Assembly: GCA_004764695.1 (NCBI GenBank)
Contig: SMSO01000025.1
Span: 667,102-731,101 of the forward strand
DNA from: Schizochytrium sp. TIO01
Taxonomy: Eukaryota; Sar; Bigyra; Thraustochytrida; Thraustochytriidae
Reading direction: 5' to 3'
DNA length: 64,000 nt
Below the pieces are notes generated by a model that was not told the DNA's origin, did no database searches, and saw only the letters and a list, made by a program, of their open reading frames with translations. Each line of letters starts with the position of its first letter. The stretch's first letter is position 1. Both the position numbers and the translations under genes were made by a program. Of the stretch, positions 36,301 through 46,677 are shown piece by piece.

Positions 36301-39300
36301 CAGACAAGTCATTGATGACCCGGAAGGATGAGGACGAAATGGATGAGGACCTAGAAAACAGTGAACCCGGTGCGTTGTCAGAAGAAAAAGCATCTTCACA
36401 ATCCAGAAAATCATCTCGTGCGTCGACGCCAGCAAGTTCCAAAGATCCAAGTTCTGTAGACCAAGAAGCTAAGCAAACGAAAGACCGCTTGCAAACCCTA
36501 GTTGAGGAAGGTGAAGATGAACCTTTGAAACTTGGTGCAGGTGTGTTTGATAACCATGAAGAAGATTCGGAGCAGCCGGAAGGGATCATTTTGGGTCAAC
36601 GTTCAACAGTGAAAAAGACTCGTAGACCACCTTCTGTTGTCACTTCTGCAGCGGAGAAGTGCGGGACTAAAACTCATGAACCTGAAGAAAATAATTTAGA
36701 ACGCGATGAACAAGATGATGTTATTCATCAGACCCTGAGTTCGAGTGGTTTAGATCCGATCTCTGGAGTAGCTTCTATGACACCGAATACTCCAGGTACG
36801 CCTGCCGGTCCAGAGCAACGGCGAAAGCTTACTATTGAAGAATGGGTCAATCGTATACCAAACCCAATACGCGGAGAAAGTAAAGATCCGTGGCCTCCTC
36901 AGCACGAGCAGGTTTTTGGGGCTTCCCGGTGCTCGTGGATTCGGCCTGAATTTGAAGTCCCTGGACGTCTCCTTGTGACTCAAGATGCGATCTATTTTGA
37001 CCCGGATCCACCTCGTGCCTCTGAACTTTTTATCAAAAGATCTCCTGATGCCGAGGAAGAGGACCCTCATTCTGCTCAAGATGAACAACTTGAGCTTGCT
37101 AGTATTGAAAGGCTGCGTGAAGAGTTACCATCGGAGATGTTTGAAGAACAAATGGCAGCATGGAGACGGTTTCAGCTGCGCAAACACAAGCAGCGACGGC
37201 GTCGAGTCTGGCGTCTGCGCGACCTTGACTGCATCTTAATGAGGCGCTTTAAAATGCGAGATAGTGCAATTGAAATGTTTGTACAGGGACAAGCAAACGA
37301 ATCCTTTTTCTTTAACTTCGCTCCTCGAATTGTATGTACGCTTTATGAAAATGAGGCTGGAGAACGAGATGTACGTGAGCGTGTGGTACACGATGGATCA
37401 AAAGTTCGCCAAAACGTTTTTCATCAGCTTTGGAATGCTTTGCCGGTCGAAGTTCGTAAACGCTCTCAGCGACCTGGCGAGTCTACGCGCCGACTTGTGG
37501 CAAGGTACACTGAACGATGGCAACGTCGCGAGATTTCAAACTTTGAATATCTGATTAGACTTAATATATTTGCCGGCCGGTCTGTAAATGACCTCACGCA
37601 ATATCCTGTCTTCCCGTGGGTTTTGCAAGACTATGAATCTGAAGAGCTTGACTTGCAGAACATTGCAGTCTATCGAGATTTAACGAAACCAATGGGAGCA
37701 CTCACAGAAGATCGTCTGATGGAAGCTCGCGAGCGCTACCATACTTTTGATGACCCAAACACCCCCAAATTTCATTACGGTTCTCACTACTCTACAATGG
37801 CTGGCGTTGTTTTGTACTTTCTTGTCCGAATGGAGCCGTTCACTTCGTTGCATATTACTATGCAGGATGGGCACTTTGACATCCCTGATCGCCTCTTTGG
37901 TTCCATTCCAGCAACATGGAGGATGTGCACTACTGCGATGTCGGAAGTAAAGGAGCTGACACCTGAATTTTACTCTGTACCAGAGTTTCTAATTAATCAT
38001 AGTCACTTCAACTTGGGAACCTTGCATGATGGATCCAAGGTTGGGGACGTGGAGCTCCCGCCATGGGCTAAAGGTGATCCTTACCGGTTTGTGATGCAGA
38101 TGCGCCAGGCGCTTGAAAGCGAGTATGTATCAAGGAATTTGCATCACTGGATTGACCTAATTTTTGGACATAAAGCACGACTTCCCGATGCTATCGAAGC
38201 AGACAATGTTTTCTATTATCTTACATATCCAGGTGCAGTGGATTTGGACTCAATCGATGATCCTGCTATGCGTATTGCCACAGAGCTGCAGGTAAAACAT
38301 TTTGGCCAATGCCCAGAGCAGATCTTCACACGTTCTCACCCGCCACGAGGCGAAGTTTTGCGCCCTCCGTTTCCTCTTGGCGTAATTCTCGCTGGGACAT
38401 TTGAGACTGACCGCTTTAATCGCGATGGCATGAACACATGTTGTGCGAACTCCGAGAGTGGTCCTGTCCGCTCAGTGCGTCTACTGAATGGACGTGCTAT
38501 GATATTGCATGAGAGTGGTGATTTGTGTGGCTTTGTGTGGGGTCGTTCAGACCTAGTCCACCGGCGTGACAGTGAAAGTACAGATGTTGAAGACGAAGAG
38601 GGCTCTGACTTGGACGCCCCTCTTGAGCCTCGTCGGCGGAACACAAGCACGGGAAATTTGAACCCACCTTTGATTCTGATGCCGGCACCTGAAGCCTTTG
38701 AGACCCAAAACGAAGCAGAAAAGGAGCTCTTTTGCCCACCGATCCATCATCTGGCCGTATCTTCTGTACGTAGGCAGCTTCGATGGACTCAAGAAGATCC
38801 AAGTGGAGATTTGTCTCGCAATATTGTAATGTCGTGCCGGTGCGACGGACGAGTGATTGCGCATGCGGGGCAAGGCATTGGTTCTATTGAAGTGTATTTC
38901 ATTGATGCCGATTCTGGTTACTTTCGGGCTTGGAGCGCAACTTTATTTGCTCATATGGATGATGTCACGGCTGTCGAACTCAGCTTCAGCGCGATGGCTA
39001 CTGCGGCAGCAGATGGATCTCTCCGGGTGTGGGAGTTACGAGAGTCGTCTGGCCCTGTGAACATGGAAACATGGGGCGTTGCAAGTGCGCCACGCTTGAC
39101 CCTTGCTGGCCATGCAGCGCCTGTGCAAGCGTTAGCTATATCAGAGACTCAGCAAGTCATTGTATCGGCGTCTGAAACGAATTGTTTGGTGCACTCTTTG
39201 CACAATGGCCGACTGCTCGGAAATTGTGCGCAGGCAGCCAAGGAGCGAGTGACTATTGTGCGTGTGTCTGATGTTTCTGCACGTATACTTGCTTTTGCGC

Positions 39301-39845
39301 AGAAGTCGTCTACCCTGTATCTCTACTCAATCTCACGTCTTGTTTCGCCTCTTTGCGCAGTCAAGACTGATGGTATCCTTCGCGATATGGTCTTGACCAA
39401 ACAGAATCTTGGTATTCGGGCGGCCGAGCTTATACTAAGTGTTGGCGAAGGCGATGTTGTTATTGCGCGGTCGTGTGATGACCAACTTCGTACAAAGGCT
39501 GTGTTTGATGTTTGGCCAGAAGACGAAGTCTCAAGCCCGTTGCGATCTCTTGCTCTTGATGGGTCTGAGGAAGCCCTTATTGTAGGCGCATCAAATGGAA
39601 CTGTGGGTTTATTACCAATGCCAAACTTCATTTCGTCTGGACCTGATGTCAAGATTCCTGTCGTTGGCACGATGGATGTAAATGCGAAAATCCAGCAGGC
39701 GAAGAATGCAGTCCTGACAAAAATTGACAAGACTCGCGTTCTCGCAACCGCTCGAGGGGTTGCTTCAGAGGCGGCAGGTGTTGCTACAAAACTCGGAAAG
39801 GGCCTATGGAGTGTATTTGGTGGAGGCAACAAAGATGGAAAGTAA
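30321..39845 (+). CDS. Giant BEACH-domain protein (neurobeachin/LRBA class), 3174 residues
   Basis: BEACH proteins are large scaffolds for membrane trafficking, lysosome and vesicle biology, and this one has the expected C-terminal order. Residues about 140-300 are concanavalin-like (YTFSTWIWLEE, then WIHLTVAHSQPY and LFVDGILRSERQL). Residues about 425-690 fit the DUF4704/armadillo-type region of neurobeachin. Residues about 1360-1535 resemble an F5/8 type C (discoidin-like) domain. The PH-like domain lies at about 2170-2370. The BEACH domain lies at about 2390-2675 (ISNFEYLIRLNIFAGRSVND, FPWVLQDY, HYGSHYSTMAGVVLYFLVR, LPPWAKGDP). WD40 repeats lie at about 2840-3130 (AADGSLRVWEL). The C-terminus ends in an Ala/Lys-rich helix and GLWSVFGGG. 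Low-complexity acidic and Ser-rich linkers separate the domains. The gene is one uninterrupted exon of 9.5 kb. The start is the first ATG after a TAG stop in the same frame. Confidence 0.93.
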   Translation: MEMHKDGPLKVPEDATQERNAAQSSPTSPADDGTQVLLVDLVQEAQDRESAWNSKWSLDNSALEDGISKSKVTPKGLVELVQWILRERRTPVRCAALSGLQQILKSSSRGQFSSGESSFVFPDAYLSCSMDSADGLSVPPLKLGSLRGYTFSTWIWLEEASEAEDKHHQRVLYRFLTTHGFGSWAMIDLEASEIEVRTRPQGELSWQRARFKMPPAVLQPRQWIHLTVAHSQPYLASPILSLFVDGILRSERQLAYPKLDDHATENIIGQGLGGRFAQPMLFEGAVSQQQALELFAGYSRTRVALPSFLTVKQGGRKNGKGNAQDPGNTPSSNEAQLRKHFSLAKAGHLTPEGISELRTNLRTMVKLGPRNLGDSSSNLMKQTNESSNISSQHWRSSGNETAEDSSMRHEFQQRLKLDKNHTYEDLPVVFYYDARTCIGGDLEEVQSSKNHWRAIRAGGVLETIRVSGKRTHAADGLTFIEPQSLNYSKNLDGVSFGMPNRGMQVYARCVGKTTVVFDLDTHCSLECLGGVFMLLVALVSLVPPDAKIQTQFVEMDGTAPPKTGDHVVLLKLVQVLDEALYAREFYRQDFSHFKGFSLLGWVLRQVPRAWITEDLAQALWDFILRIGSVDISLRLEGLLYVLFDYQVWGAAPENVQQFWVKRMLQYAERFPAEARVAIGVQTILDLLALAEVTSLEEDDDYDEEIIAGDQATDNKLEEPSELLLPGYGDDDLNSHESTDVERNEQNDVENKEDSPSPQAQGPLTWVAQACVDDLVKILRVLISAPSVDSADVSSPSASAKTLTSLSGEDDWEGTGLVHEPGPTQVELNAFFNFVSRFPRAYATTLLLELLAYLLLPLFVITRSWSRYEIAIGRAVYESVQACGGVDFVLALGSRVQETVFPVISTTNQQQRGQNRSLMGRLTKRRPENQATIKPIDDNEAKPPPAPLDRQNSMTSQSERTSVSTLEQPAPAKNGLLCSEHGIPPRTRAAMLLLAGRMIQLEEQIDLSAMLREQSSMRGGGMGSEIAEVNKLRRQKQFGIVLRSIMPIPHVASFHLDESEVYKVSREAHANVLDAIVAVIMGSAVQREGVDDFVPHDDSMKLAVPDALPVLGGLLAALSKADEDTKAIAAREILLKLSLILKASYAAREQVTSLPRWQTWLIPVMLLDEKSLNHEDDNSADYLLAEVSTDLLCTLMEHETQRPDDSKAEASKLNRVQYGWGAWQGLADCAMRILKEKERCIIKPDLEEAKKNADSLSLVPEYNSVAEIRATQKTSRVLRQTLERVWERLVVRLQAGGLHEDAVRNFTYTIAMSEEVLLTGLNLLRLAPLSPGGVIASSSATSFTCQRPSLTNSSSNNNSAPPLVCSARCVIDGRHDTKWVDVAREEGVEPDPNEPRAASQSWIQYKYPSFSFQEANVRIARNRHRVVFYSVRSAFDMDDLDPSGWTLFGRNMTLAAGEQGGWTVLDRRSEVRFANRYQQINCWIQNTGFFEEYRIVFDPPKNRGKLVQQSDGSKVYVKLHIGEVTLYECDVDDWHADFGSSSQKSETEVIDAHLQEQRLVASAVEENNGELLRFVRLALQTIKFIRSGSTHGSSPRMNPRQYHQYYDSEAKAQVHDMPKRAMIRTLGHFLRNSVFLPIELVEETISLARSFLAEDLAADSQGNRTLVLVLIHCIHHGLCHLQSVRNSSIEGIGSSEDASNKMDALFAMLASSLTAQSGQLLDEGPRSSRVEFPDDIDSFLRSWSEVWAPSVYRALQRELAAEALHRHTSFRVERSSSTAMARRANPVEVAAYGAGRAQRPVGLPRSTRKKLHMMEKGEDERIYTNQIARSTLGTVTEHLWRKLVERYEIYQIVGHGLDTLPRHRLFRASPFIEPTLRVRTRLLYYPGGNPHHGAASGVKDRMERQKAKEAQSLRNSGASDAEYVEVADLLGVEDTDPFDTVGTREDTGALEDLTPNQGQHGLFKSASGDSGAEEASAYKSWENFGAQLSQHINITDKSLMTRKDEDEMDEDLENSEPGALSEEKASSQSRKSSRASTPASSKDPSSVDQEAKQTKDRLQTLVEEGEDEPLKLGAGVFDNHEEDSEQPEGIILGQRSTVKKTRRPPSVVTSAAEKCGTKTHEPEENNLERDEQDDVIHQTLSSSGLDPISGVASMTPNTPGTPAGPEQRRKLTIEEWVNRIPNPIRGESKDPWPPQHEQVFGASRCSWIRPEFEVPGRLLVTQDAIYFDPDPPRASELFIKRSPDAEEEDPHSAQDEQLELASIERLREELPSEMFEEQMAAWRRFQLRKHKQRRRRVWRLRDLDCILMRRFKMRDSAIEMFVQGQANESFFFNFAPRIVCTLYENEAGERDVRERVVHDGSKVRQNVFHQLWNALPVEVRKRSQRPGESTRRLVARYTERWQRREISNFEYLIRLNIFAGRSVNDLTQYPVFPWVLQDYESEELDLQNIAVYRDLTKPMGALTEDRLMEARERYHTFDDPNTPKFHYGSHYSTMAGVVLYFLVRMEPFTSLHITMQDGHFDIPDRLFGSIPATWRMCTTAMSEVKELTPEFYSVPEFLINHSHFNLGTLHDGSKVGDVELPPWAKGDPYRFVMQMRQALESEYVSRNLHHWIDLIFGHKARLPDAIEADNVFYYLTYPGAVDLDSIDDPAMRIATELQVKHFGQCPEQIFTRSHPPRGEVLRPPFPLGVILAGTFETDRFNRDGMNTCCANSESGPVRSVRLLNGRAMILHESGDLCGFVWGRSDLVHRRDSESTDVEDEEGSDLDAPLEPRRRNTSTGNLNPPLILMPAPEAFETQNEAEKELFCPPIHHLAVSSVRRQLRWTQEDPSGDLSRNIVMSCRCDGRVIAHAGQGIGSIEVYFIDADSGYFRAWSATLFAHMDDVTAVELSFSAMATAAADGSLRVWELRESSGPVNMETWGVASAPRLTLAGHAAPVQALAISETQQVIVSASETNCLVHSLHNGRLLGNCAQAAKERVTIVRVSDVSARILAFAQKSSTLYLYSISRLVSPLCAVKTDGILRDMVLTKQNLGIRAAELILSVGEGDVVIARSCDDQLRTKAVFDVWPEDEVSSPLRSLALDGSEEALIVGASNGTVGLLPMPNFISSGPDVKIPVVGTMDVNAKIQQAKNAVLTKIDKTRVLATARGVASEAAGVATKLGKGLWSVFGGGNKDGK

Positions 39846-40850
39846 ATTCAATAGCAAGAACATCAATGCCAACATTATATGATTCATTCATGTCTTGACG
39901 ATAGAATACATCTCTGCATTACGGTTGACATAAATTTGAATGATATTATTCAAAACTAAAAAGATATATAAAGAAAAACTTTGTAAGGTTATTTTCTACC
40001 AAATATTTTTGTGACTACGAACACATGCTCTCTGCAGTATAAATTTGAATGAGATTATTCAAATCTAAAAAAACATAAAGAAAAACTCTGTAAGGTTATT
40101 TTCTACCAAATATTTTATAGCTGCAAACACAAGTACACTGCAAAAATGGCTAAATAAACAATCCATTGAGGTAGGATTGTTATGGGGAGGGGGGGATGGT
40201 CATCAAGGCTAAATGTATAAGAAGTTATTGTTAGCAATATACGGATATAGAGGAAGATTGATTGATTAATCTGCACCCTGGCTAGACCCAAGCATCGATT
40301 TATTTTGTTGTTTGAACAGTGATTTGGTAGAAGAACCTTTTGTAAGTCTCTCCATACAGGAAGAAAAGGAAAATGCATTGACACAGTAAGAGTTCTTGTG
40401 TGCACAACGAAGATGTGTAAATTCAATGATGTAATGCTAAGGAGAAACTAAAAGGTGGTGGCTAATTATGTAACCTCAATTAATTCTCTTTCACAAAGCA
40501 TGATATTGCAACATTAATGGTGACAGCAATACCTCAGCATCGACCTAAAGAATATTTTTTTTTCTTTTCCTGTCGGGGCCTCGAGAAGAGTGTGACATCC
40601 CTAAGTGAAGTAGGCAAAATTCCGTCTCGTATACATTCGCATTTGCTCGCCAAACGCACGGATGGGAAGTAGACTGAAGTGAAACAGGCAAGAGGAAACT
40701 GAACAGGGGCTAAGTAACTAGCTGAGCAATCATGAAGATGATCATATAATGGCGGTAACCGCGCAGGAGGGAAGGGTGCTGTTGTATAGAGGTACGGCTA
40801 GAACTTGAGGGAGTCTAGGGCTTAAACACATATATATAAATATGCTGAGT
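39846..40850. other. Intergenic region between convergent genes with duplicated stem-loop
   Basis: It lies between the 3' ends of the BEACH gene and the HMG-box gene. It holds two tandem copies of a unit of about 109 bp (listed separately). The rest, 40142-40850, shows no feature beyond a short (TA)n tract near 40830. Confidence 0.6.
39933..40141. repeat. Two tandem copies of a ~109-bp unit, each with a stem-loop
   Basis: Copy 1 is about 39933-40039 and copy 2 about 40040-40141. Each begins with an inverted repeat, TTTGAAT, six bases, ATTCAAA (39935-39954 and 40044-40063). Each continues with a conserved segment AAGGTTATTTTCTACCAAAT. The unit starts about 90 bp after the BEACH stop codon and could be part of its 3' untranslated region. 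Confidence 0.8.
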
Positions 40851-42864
40851 TTAGTGCATGAACCCCTGGGGCTTCTTCTTCTTGTTCTTCTTCTTTTTCT
40901 TCTTCGGGCCGGATTGGTCAGAATCACTCTCTTCATCAGGGTCTACACCAGGGACGTCCATGACAGGAACATAACCCTGGTGGGACACGGGGGCATTAAG
41001 ATCCATCATGGTACCGTAAGGGGGGGCAGGGGACTGCATTGGTGCGTAGGCATGCTCCTTGCGCTCCTTGAAGGCACGCGAGTCATCGATGAACTTTTTC
41101 TTGAGCTTGTCATAGAGGTCTACGTAGCGCTGCTTTTCTTCGTTAGTGACATCGTCACGCCAGATAGCCGCTGCGACTTTGGTAATGTCCTTGAGGAGGA
41201 CGTCCGGAATGTGGCGTTTAATGTACGGAACCATCCGGTTGCGGGCATCGTCCATGAAGAGAAAGTACGTGGTCTTGGGTTTCCTGTGTTAATGAACATA
41301 ATAGAAATATCGTAGCACGCGAGAGACAGAAAAGCGATTGGCAGATGATAGGGTTAGTTATTCTGGTTTGTCTTGAAAAGCCATAATAGTTCATTCTCTT
41401 TTTTTTTTTTTTCCCAGAGACGTTGGTGATGTATACGTGTTGCGTGCAAAGACGAAGGAATCGATACCACTACAATAGCAAATGTAGAGAGGAATAATCG
41501 CAACAGGAGATAATACCAATGTAAGAGTACACTCGATGGATTGGCAAGCAGTGCGTATCTGTCACAATTAATCCAAGAAACTAGGGGCAGGCACACACAG
41601 TTGTTTTCCTTTACCTCAGTTTCATAGCAAGAATATGGCAGTAGGATGCGCGGCAGAGACAATGGGAAGACAATACGTGTAGTCACACCAGACGATCGTT
41701 ACTTTGTAAGTAGAAATGGAAAAACTGTGAATTGGTCCTTTTATGACCAATACATATTTTTGTTTACAAAGGGGATCGTGGCTATTGCTGTTCTTGCATG
41801 GCCACACTCCCTGCCAGAAAGGGGCCTGCATATAATTGATACATAAGCAGCATTGGCAATTTTGGCTTCACGGTTGCAATGGGTTGAGTGTCTTTAACGA
41901 GTCGGTCTATCCAACCCGTTAGACCCTACCTTATCCCATCCCTATATGCTTGAGTCTCATTGCATTAATGTTCGTTGCCATTCAACATTCATCATGTTGG
42001 TCCTGCATGGTGTTGTCTTCGTAGTATTTCTTTCCTTGTTGGTTCCTTGCTTGAGTAAAGTACGAGAAAGTTCAAGTTCTATCTTTGTATATTTCATTCC
42101 GCCAACTGGGTCATGCAATGAGTGTTCAAATCTGGTTCTGCAGCTTCAATCACTAACACAAGGTACGCAGACCATTCGAGTTTGTATAGTTTTGCTTTAC
42201 GAAGTCTGTCTGTCACTCGTGCTTCTCGCATTTCTGACCACGTATATATATCTATATGTAAACCCTTCACTTTGGAAAAAAGGAATAGAAAAGACAGAAT
42301 CTCGCCTTCGCCTTGGTCTTGCTCTTGATGTGCATCATCTTGGTCTTCTTGGCATTGGCAGTCATCCTCAGATTTGCTGCTACAAGTTTGATCACTTAAG
42401 AAATATACTTACTTGGGCGCGTTAGGGTCTTTTCTGGACCGCTTGCGTTTTTTCCCGACATCAGCCTCCTCCATGTTGACCTTGATCTTGACGTTCTCTG
42501 GAAGCGGAAGCCCAATTTCCTCGTGTGCACGCACGTTGTACTTGTGCACAAGGAGCTCGAGCTCGTTGAAAAAGTCTGCCATCATCTTGTTGCCAGGAGG
42601 GGGCGGCGGCGGCACCATGGGCGGCAGACCCAGGTTGCGAGGGTCTACAGCCTCTGCGCCCGGCTCGCCTACGCCATGGTGCGGGTGGTGATGGTGGTGG
42701 TGCAAGCCAGGGCTGCTGCTGCATAGCACTCGCTGCCGCGGCCTGCGAGTCGAGGCCGGTAATGGGATCAATGGTGCCTGGGGGGTGTTGACTGCTATAC
42801 CAAGTGCTGTTCGGGAAAGAGGATTGATCGAGCCTTCCCACGCCAACTTTGAGGCAAAAATCAT
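40851..42864 (-). CDS. HMG-box protein, two exons, N-terminus uncertain
   Basis: Exon 1 ends at 42413 and exon 2 covers 40851-41283. The splice (donor GTAAGTAT, acceptor AACACAG, phase 2) rebuilds a complete HMG box: DPNAPKKPKTTYFLFMDD, then IPDVLLKDITKVAAAIWRDD and QRYVDLYDKLKKKF. HMG boxes bend DNA and occur in chromatin and nucleosome-remodelling proteins. A basic stretch (KKRKRSRK) precedes the box and a Lys-rich tail (PKKKKKKNKKKK) ends the protein, as in HMGB/NHP6-type factors. The frame given starts at the ATG at 42864. The ATG at 42871 opens a different frame that looks more protein-like at first (DPITGLDSQAAAASAMQQQ), and the good frame changes near 42700 beside a CAC/CCA-rich tract. 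A one-base indel in the sequence or a real frameshift is likely there, so the first 50 or so residues are unreliable. Confidence 0.85.
41284..42412 (-). other. Intron of the HMG-box gene (1129 nt)
   Basis: Bounded by GTAAGTAT and TTAACACAG on the minus strand. It is far longer than the 203-nt intron near 1.2 kb. It contains a poly-T tract (41399-41412 on the plus strand) and open frames of 110-159 codons on both strands that lack protein-like features apart from hydrophobic runs. Confidence 0.8.
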
Positions 42865-44342
42865 CCATCATCGATAAAGCACTTTTATTTCTACTACATC
42901 TTATAAATCAATCCAATAAACTATTTCTGTCTTTCTTCCTTTCCTTCTTGAAGAACATTCATGATGTCAAATCATTTAATTTACTTTTTAATTTATTTAA
43001 TTTTTAAACATCTATAAAACTCCAAAGTCCACATTATCCCTTTCAGTTATTATCTCAAGGTCTCGTCAACAGGCTTCGTTTGAGCCGCCGCACTGCCACA
43101 TTAGTACCAACAAGCTATAATAAATCATCGAAGGCTGAGGTCCAAGGAAACGAAGTGCTGCCGAGGCATCAACACTTAACTCGCTTCGAAGATTGATCAT
43201 TTTTTCCCTCTCAATAGACCAACTGAAGGATTATCCTCTTACCGTAGGCTATTATATTCACTATGCATCTCTGAGTTGCAAGTGAACTATTCTACACCAA
43301 CAAATAGACTAAACTTGACGAGCATAGTACAGGTTACCAATCACTACTAGGGGATATAAATAAATTAAAAACAAGAGACCTGAAGACTATTAGAAAGACA
43401 GCGTCAGGAATACCTGAGGTCCTGCAATAGCTTACGCGCGTCGTACATCGTACACTATCAAGTAGCTTCTGTGCAACACTTTATTCTTTCAATATGATTT
43501 GTGTAGTTTATCCCCAGTCTCAAAGAGGTTGTTTCTTTTGTAGCTAGGTTAATAATTTCAAGAACATAAAAAACCACGAAAAAACTAAATTAAAAGTTAA
43601 ATATGCCAACTATTGTCACATACAATATTCATAAGAAGATCGAAGAAGAAAGTTTCCCTTTGTTGCCAAGTCAAACCAAGTTGTGCAGATAAAGATACGT
43701 AGATAGTGCCGCAAGTCATGCACAGAGCTGCTCAATTTGGACATGATAAGAAAATCTGCCGAGCTCTGCCTCGTCGAGAAATCGGTGTTGACTGAAGCCT
43801 CTGATATAGTTGTTCGCTTCAAGTTAGCCGCCACTTCTTCATATCCTGTTCAATTTCTAGCAAGGTATAAACAAATACATACACAAACTGTACTTTGTCT
43901 CCTAAACTGAAGCGAAAGTGTTATACTTTTCATTTCCTCTTCTGCGACAAGTGAGTTTTAAAATAAAGAAATAAAGAAATAAATAGTCTAAATAAATAAT
44001 CAGTTAAAAACCAGAAAATACTCAACTGGGAAAAGGCTGTTGACAAGGCGAGGGAAAAACCTCGAGGCCTCGACGATTTCCTCGGATCTAAGCGCCACGA
44101 AGAGGGAGTCTGACGGCCAAACCCGACGCAGCGGCATACGAACACGCACGAGCTATCGATCTCCTTTGTCCGCTGCCCGCTTCTTCCGAGGAGCTTTATT
44201 GTGCTGCTGATGTCCAGACTTGAGGAGCTCTTTGCAGCACCATCGATGACTCACATTCATGATACGTACATGTGTTAGTTACTTGCTCGCTCCTTCGCTA
44301 AGTCATTTATACGCAGTTTGCTAAGTAGAGTATTCTGGATTG

Positions 44343-44399
44343 CTCCACTTTATTCCACTTTATTCCACTTTATTCCACTTTATTCCACTTTATTCCACT
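44343..44399. repeat. Tandem array of a 10-bp unit (TATTCCACTT)
   Basis: Almost six perfect copies in a row, a minisatellite unlike the tetranucleotide tracts elsewhere. Confidence 0.95.
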
Positions 44400-44473
44400 G
44401 CCGTCGTCTGTTGATCTGATTCATTCATTCGCCACTGCTCTTGTGGCCTCGAAGGAGCAATCAGTTCAATCAG

Positions 44474-44624
<151 letters not shown>

Positions 44625-46677
44625 CTCGCTTTATCAGCTCTGAGTTTGGCCCTTTAGAACCTTTCATTTACAAACTTAGTATATTTGATTGGTCGATTGG
44701 CTTTGCTTTGCTTTCCTTTGCTTCACTTTGTAACCAACCCACTAAGGTGCATTGCATTATCTTGACCTGAGTAGCAGCTACTGCTACCGACCTGCTAAGC
44801 ACTGCTATTGCCTGAAGAGGGAGGCGACTTGATCATTTTTATTTACTTCAACTTCCTTTCATCTCAGTTTTGTCCATTTGCAAGCTTTCCGAGAAAGTCA
44901 ACTTTCGCAGAGTCTCCATTTCCCGCCGCTGCTTTAGCTCTGTTCGGCCGCCTCTTTAGTCCACTGGCGGAGTGGGGGCCATTCCCAGCCAGAGCCAAGG
45001 GGCCGAACAGCCTTTCTTCTGCCTCGTGAACCGAGGGCGACTTAGTTCTTCATTGCAGAGCGGTTCGAGGCTCAACGACTCAACTCATGATCAATGAAAA
45101 ACAAGCTGAGCTGGATTTATGATAACTTTCACATTTCATTGAAAATCAACGAAACTTAATTTCAGAAAGTTATAAAATTTCAGAATTTTATTTATAAAAA
45201 TAAAGATTATTTTAAACCCTGCCTACCTTCCACTTATTACATAGGGATATGGGTAAGAATGAGAATTCTTTTATCATGGAAAATTTAAATTCTGCTCTTC
45301 TCCACTACCACTTTTCGACCTCCGGCAACAGAGGAATTAAAATACTTCACTTGCGGAGAGTTTTGCGTCCACTTATTCGGATCGATTGGAAGAAAACCGA
45401 AAGTACCTCCCAGTGGGATGAGGGGAGAAAACGCACAGTGGAAGGCACATCCTCACGGACGTCGTGAGGGAAGAGGTTGGTATTTCAATGTGAGGGAACG
45501 AAAGGTATGTGAGGGGATCCTCACTGGAAGGGGAAAATCCGGCCTTGCTCTTCTTCACGAGTCAGTTGGTGGCGATCGTAGAGATCTTGGAGATGATCGA
45601 TATTGACGTCAAGTTGGCTGAAGAAGCTGACGGCGGTGTTGAGAAGATACAGATGCCAGCCACCGTATAATGGAGATGGCAGGCCCTCGCAAGGTGTCAG
45701 GACCAGCTTAGGAGGCTTTCGAGGCAAGCTTTGAGGAAGGTCTTTTGCAGAGACCTCTGTGGTCCTGTGAGCTAATTAATTAGCCTCGTAGAGCTGGCTA
45801 GTGCAATGCTAGCGAATGATAGGCAGGAGATGTGGCTTCGACGAAGATGAGAACCATCGCTTCGATGTTGAGGCGTGGCTCCAGCGATGCTAACGCTGGG
45901 TCGCTGAGCAATGAGGTTCGTGGAATGGCCCTTCTACTCGGGTGACAGGAACTACCAGGGTTTGTGGACTTAGATTTAGATTTCGAGGCAAATTCGCGCT
46001 GGAGGATCGTCGTGTTAGGGGGGATTCACGGCGCGTGCAATTTATTGAGTTTGTTGAGCACCGCAATCCCACGGTCGCGATGAGAGTTTGCAGAACCTCT
46101 TCTTCGCCCTGTTTGATTGGAAATAGAGGGCTCCAGCCGAGTTCTCCATACGCAGCTGGTTCGAGCAGCGATTACATTCCTGAGAAAGTCTTGCGTTTTA
46201 AGGGACTGACTGAAATGCGCACTTAATCGCCAATGAAAATGTGCTTCCATGGCAGCTATCAACACGGCGAAGAACCGTACTCTGAAGCCTCCAAGTCTTG
46301 CTGCATAGCAAGTAGAACTTTCGAGCTCCTTCGGCGTCAAATTGAAGGCACGCTGTGGCGTCGAAATTAGACGAAGTTTATCATCGTCGGTACACACGTG
46401 TATGTCCCCGCTTCGCACACCCAGTAGTCCCCGTGTGGGTTGTGCAGTCCTCAACGCGGGTGGTGGTGGTCGTCATTCCCAATCCCTTCCGACGCATCCT
46501 TGGCAAACAGAACCGCTCTGCGTCTTCTTCTGCAAGCATTGAATCCTTTAAGCGATTGTTTCAGCCTCTGTGGAAACGCACATCGTTTCTAGAGTCGCTG
46601 ACACTCTCTCGCAAGCACTGATTTTGCTATTTGCGAGGAGTTTTGGATCTTGAAATCGAGCGCTCTCGAGCACGTTG

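Noticed and set aside
41946-42425. 159-codon plus-strand frame with hydrophobic runs
   Set aside because: It lies within the intron of the HMG-box gene and overlaps exon 1. The hydrophobic runs follow from T-rich sequence and no family is recognised.
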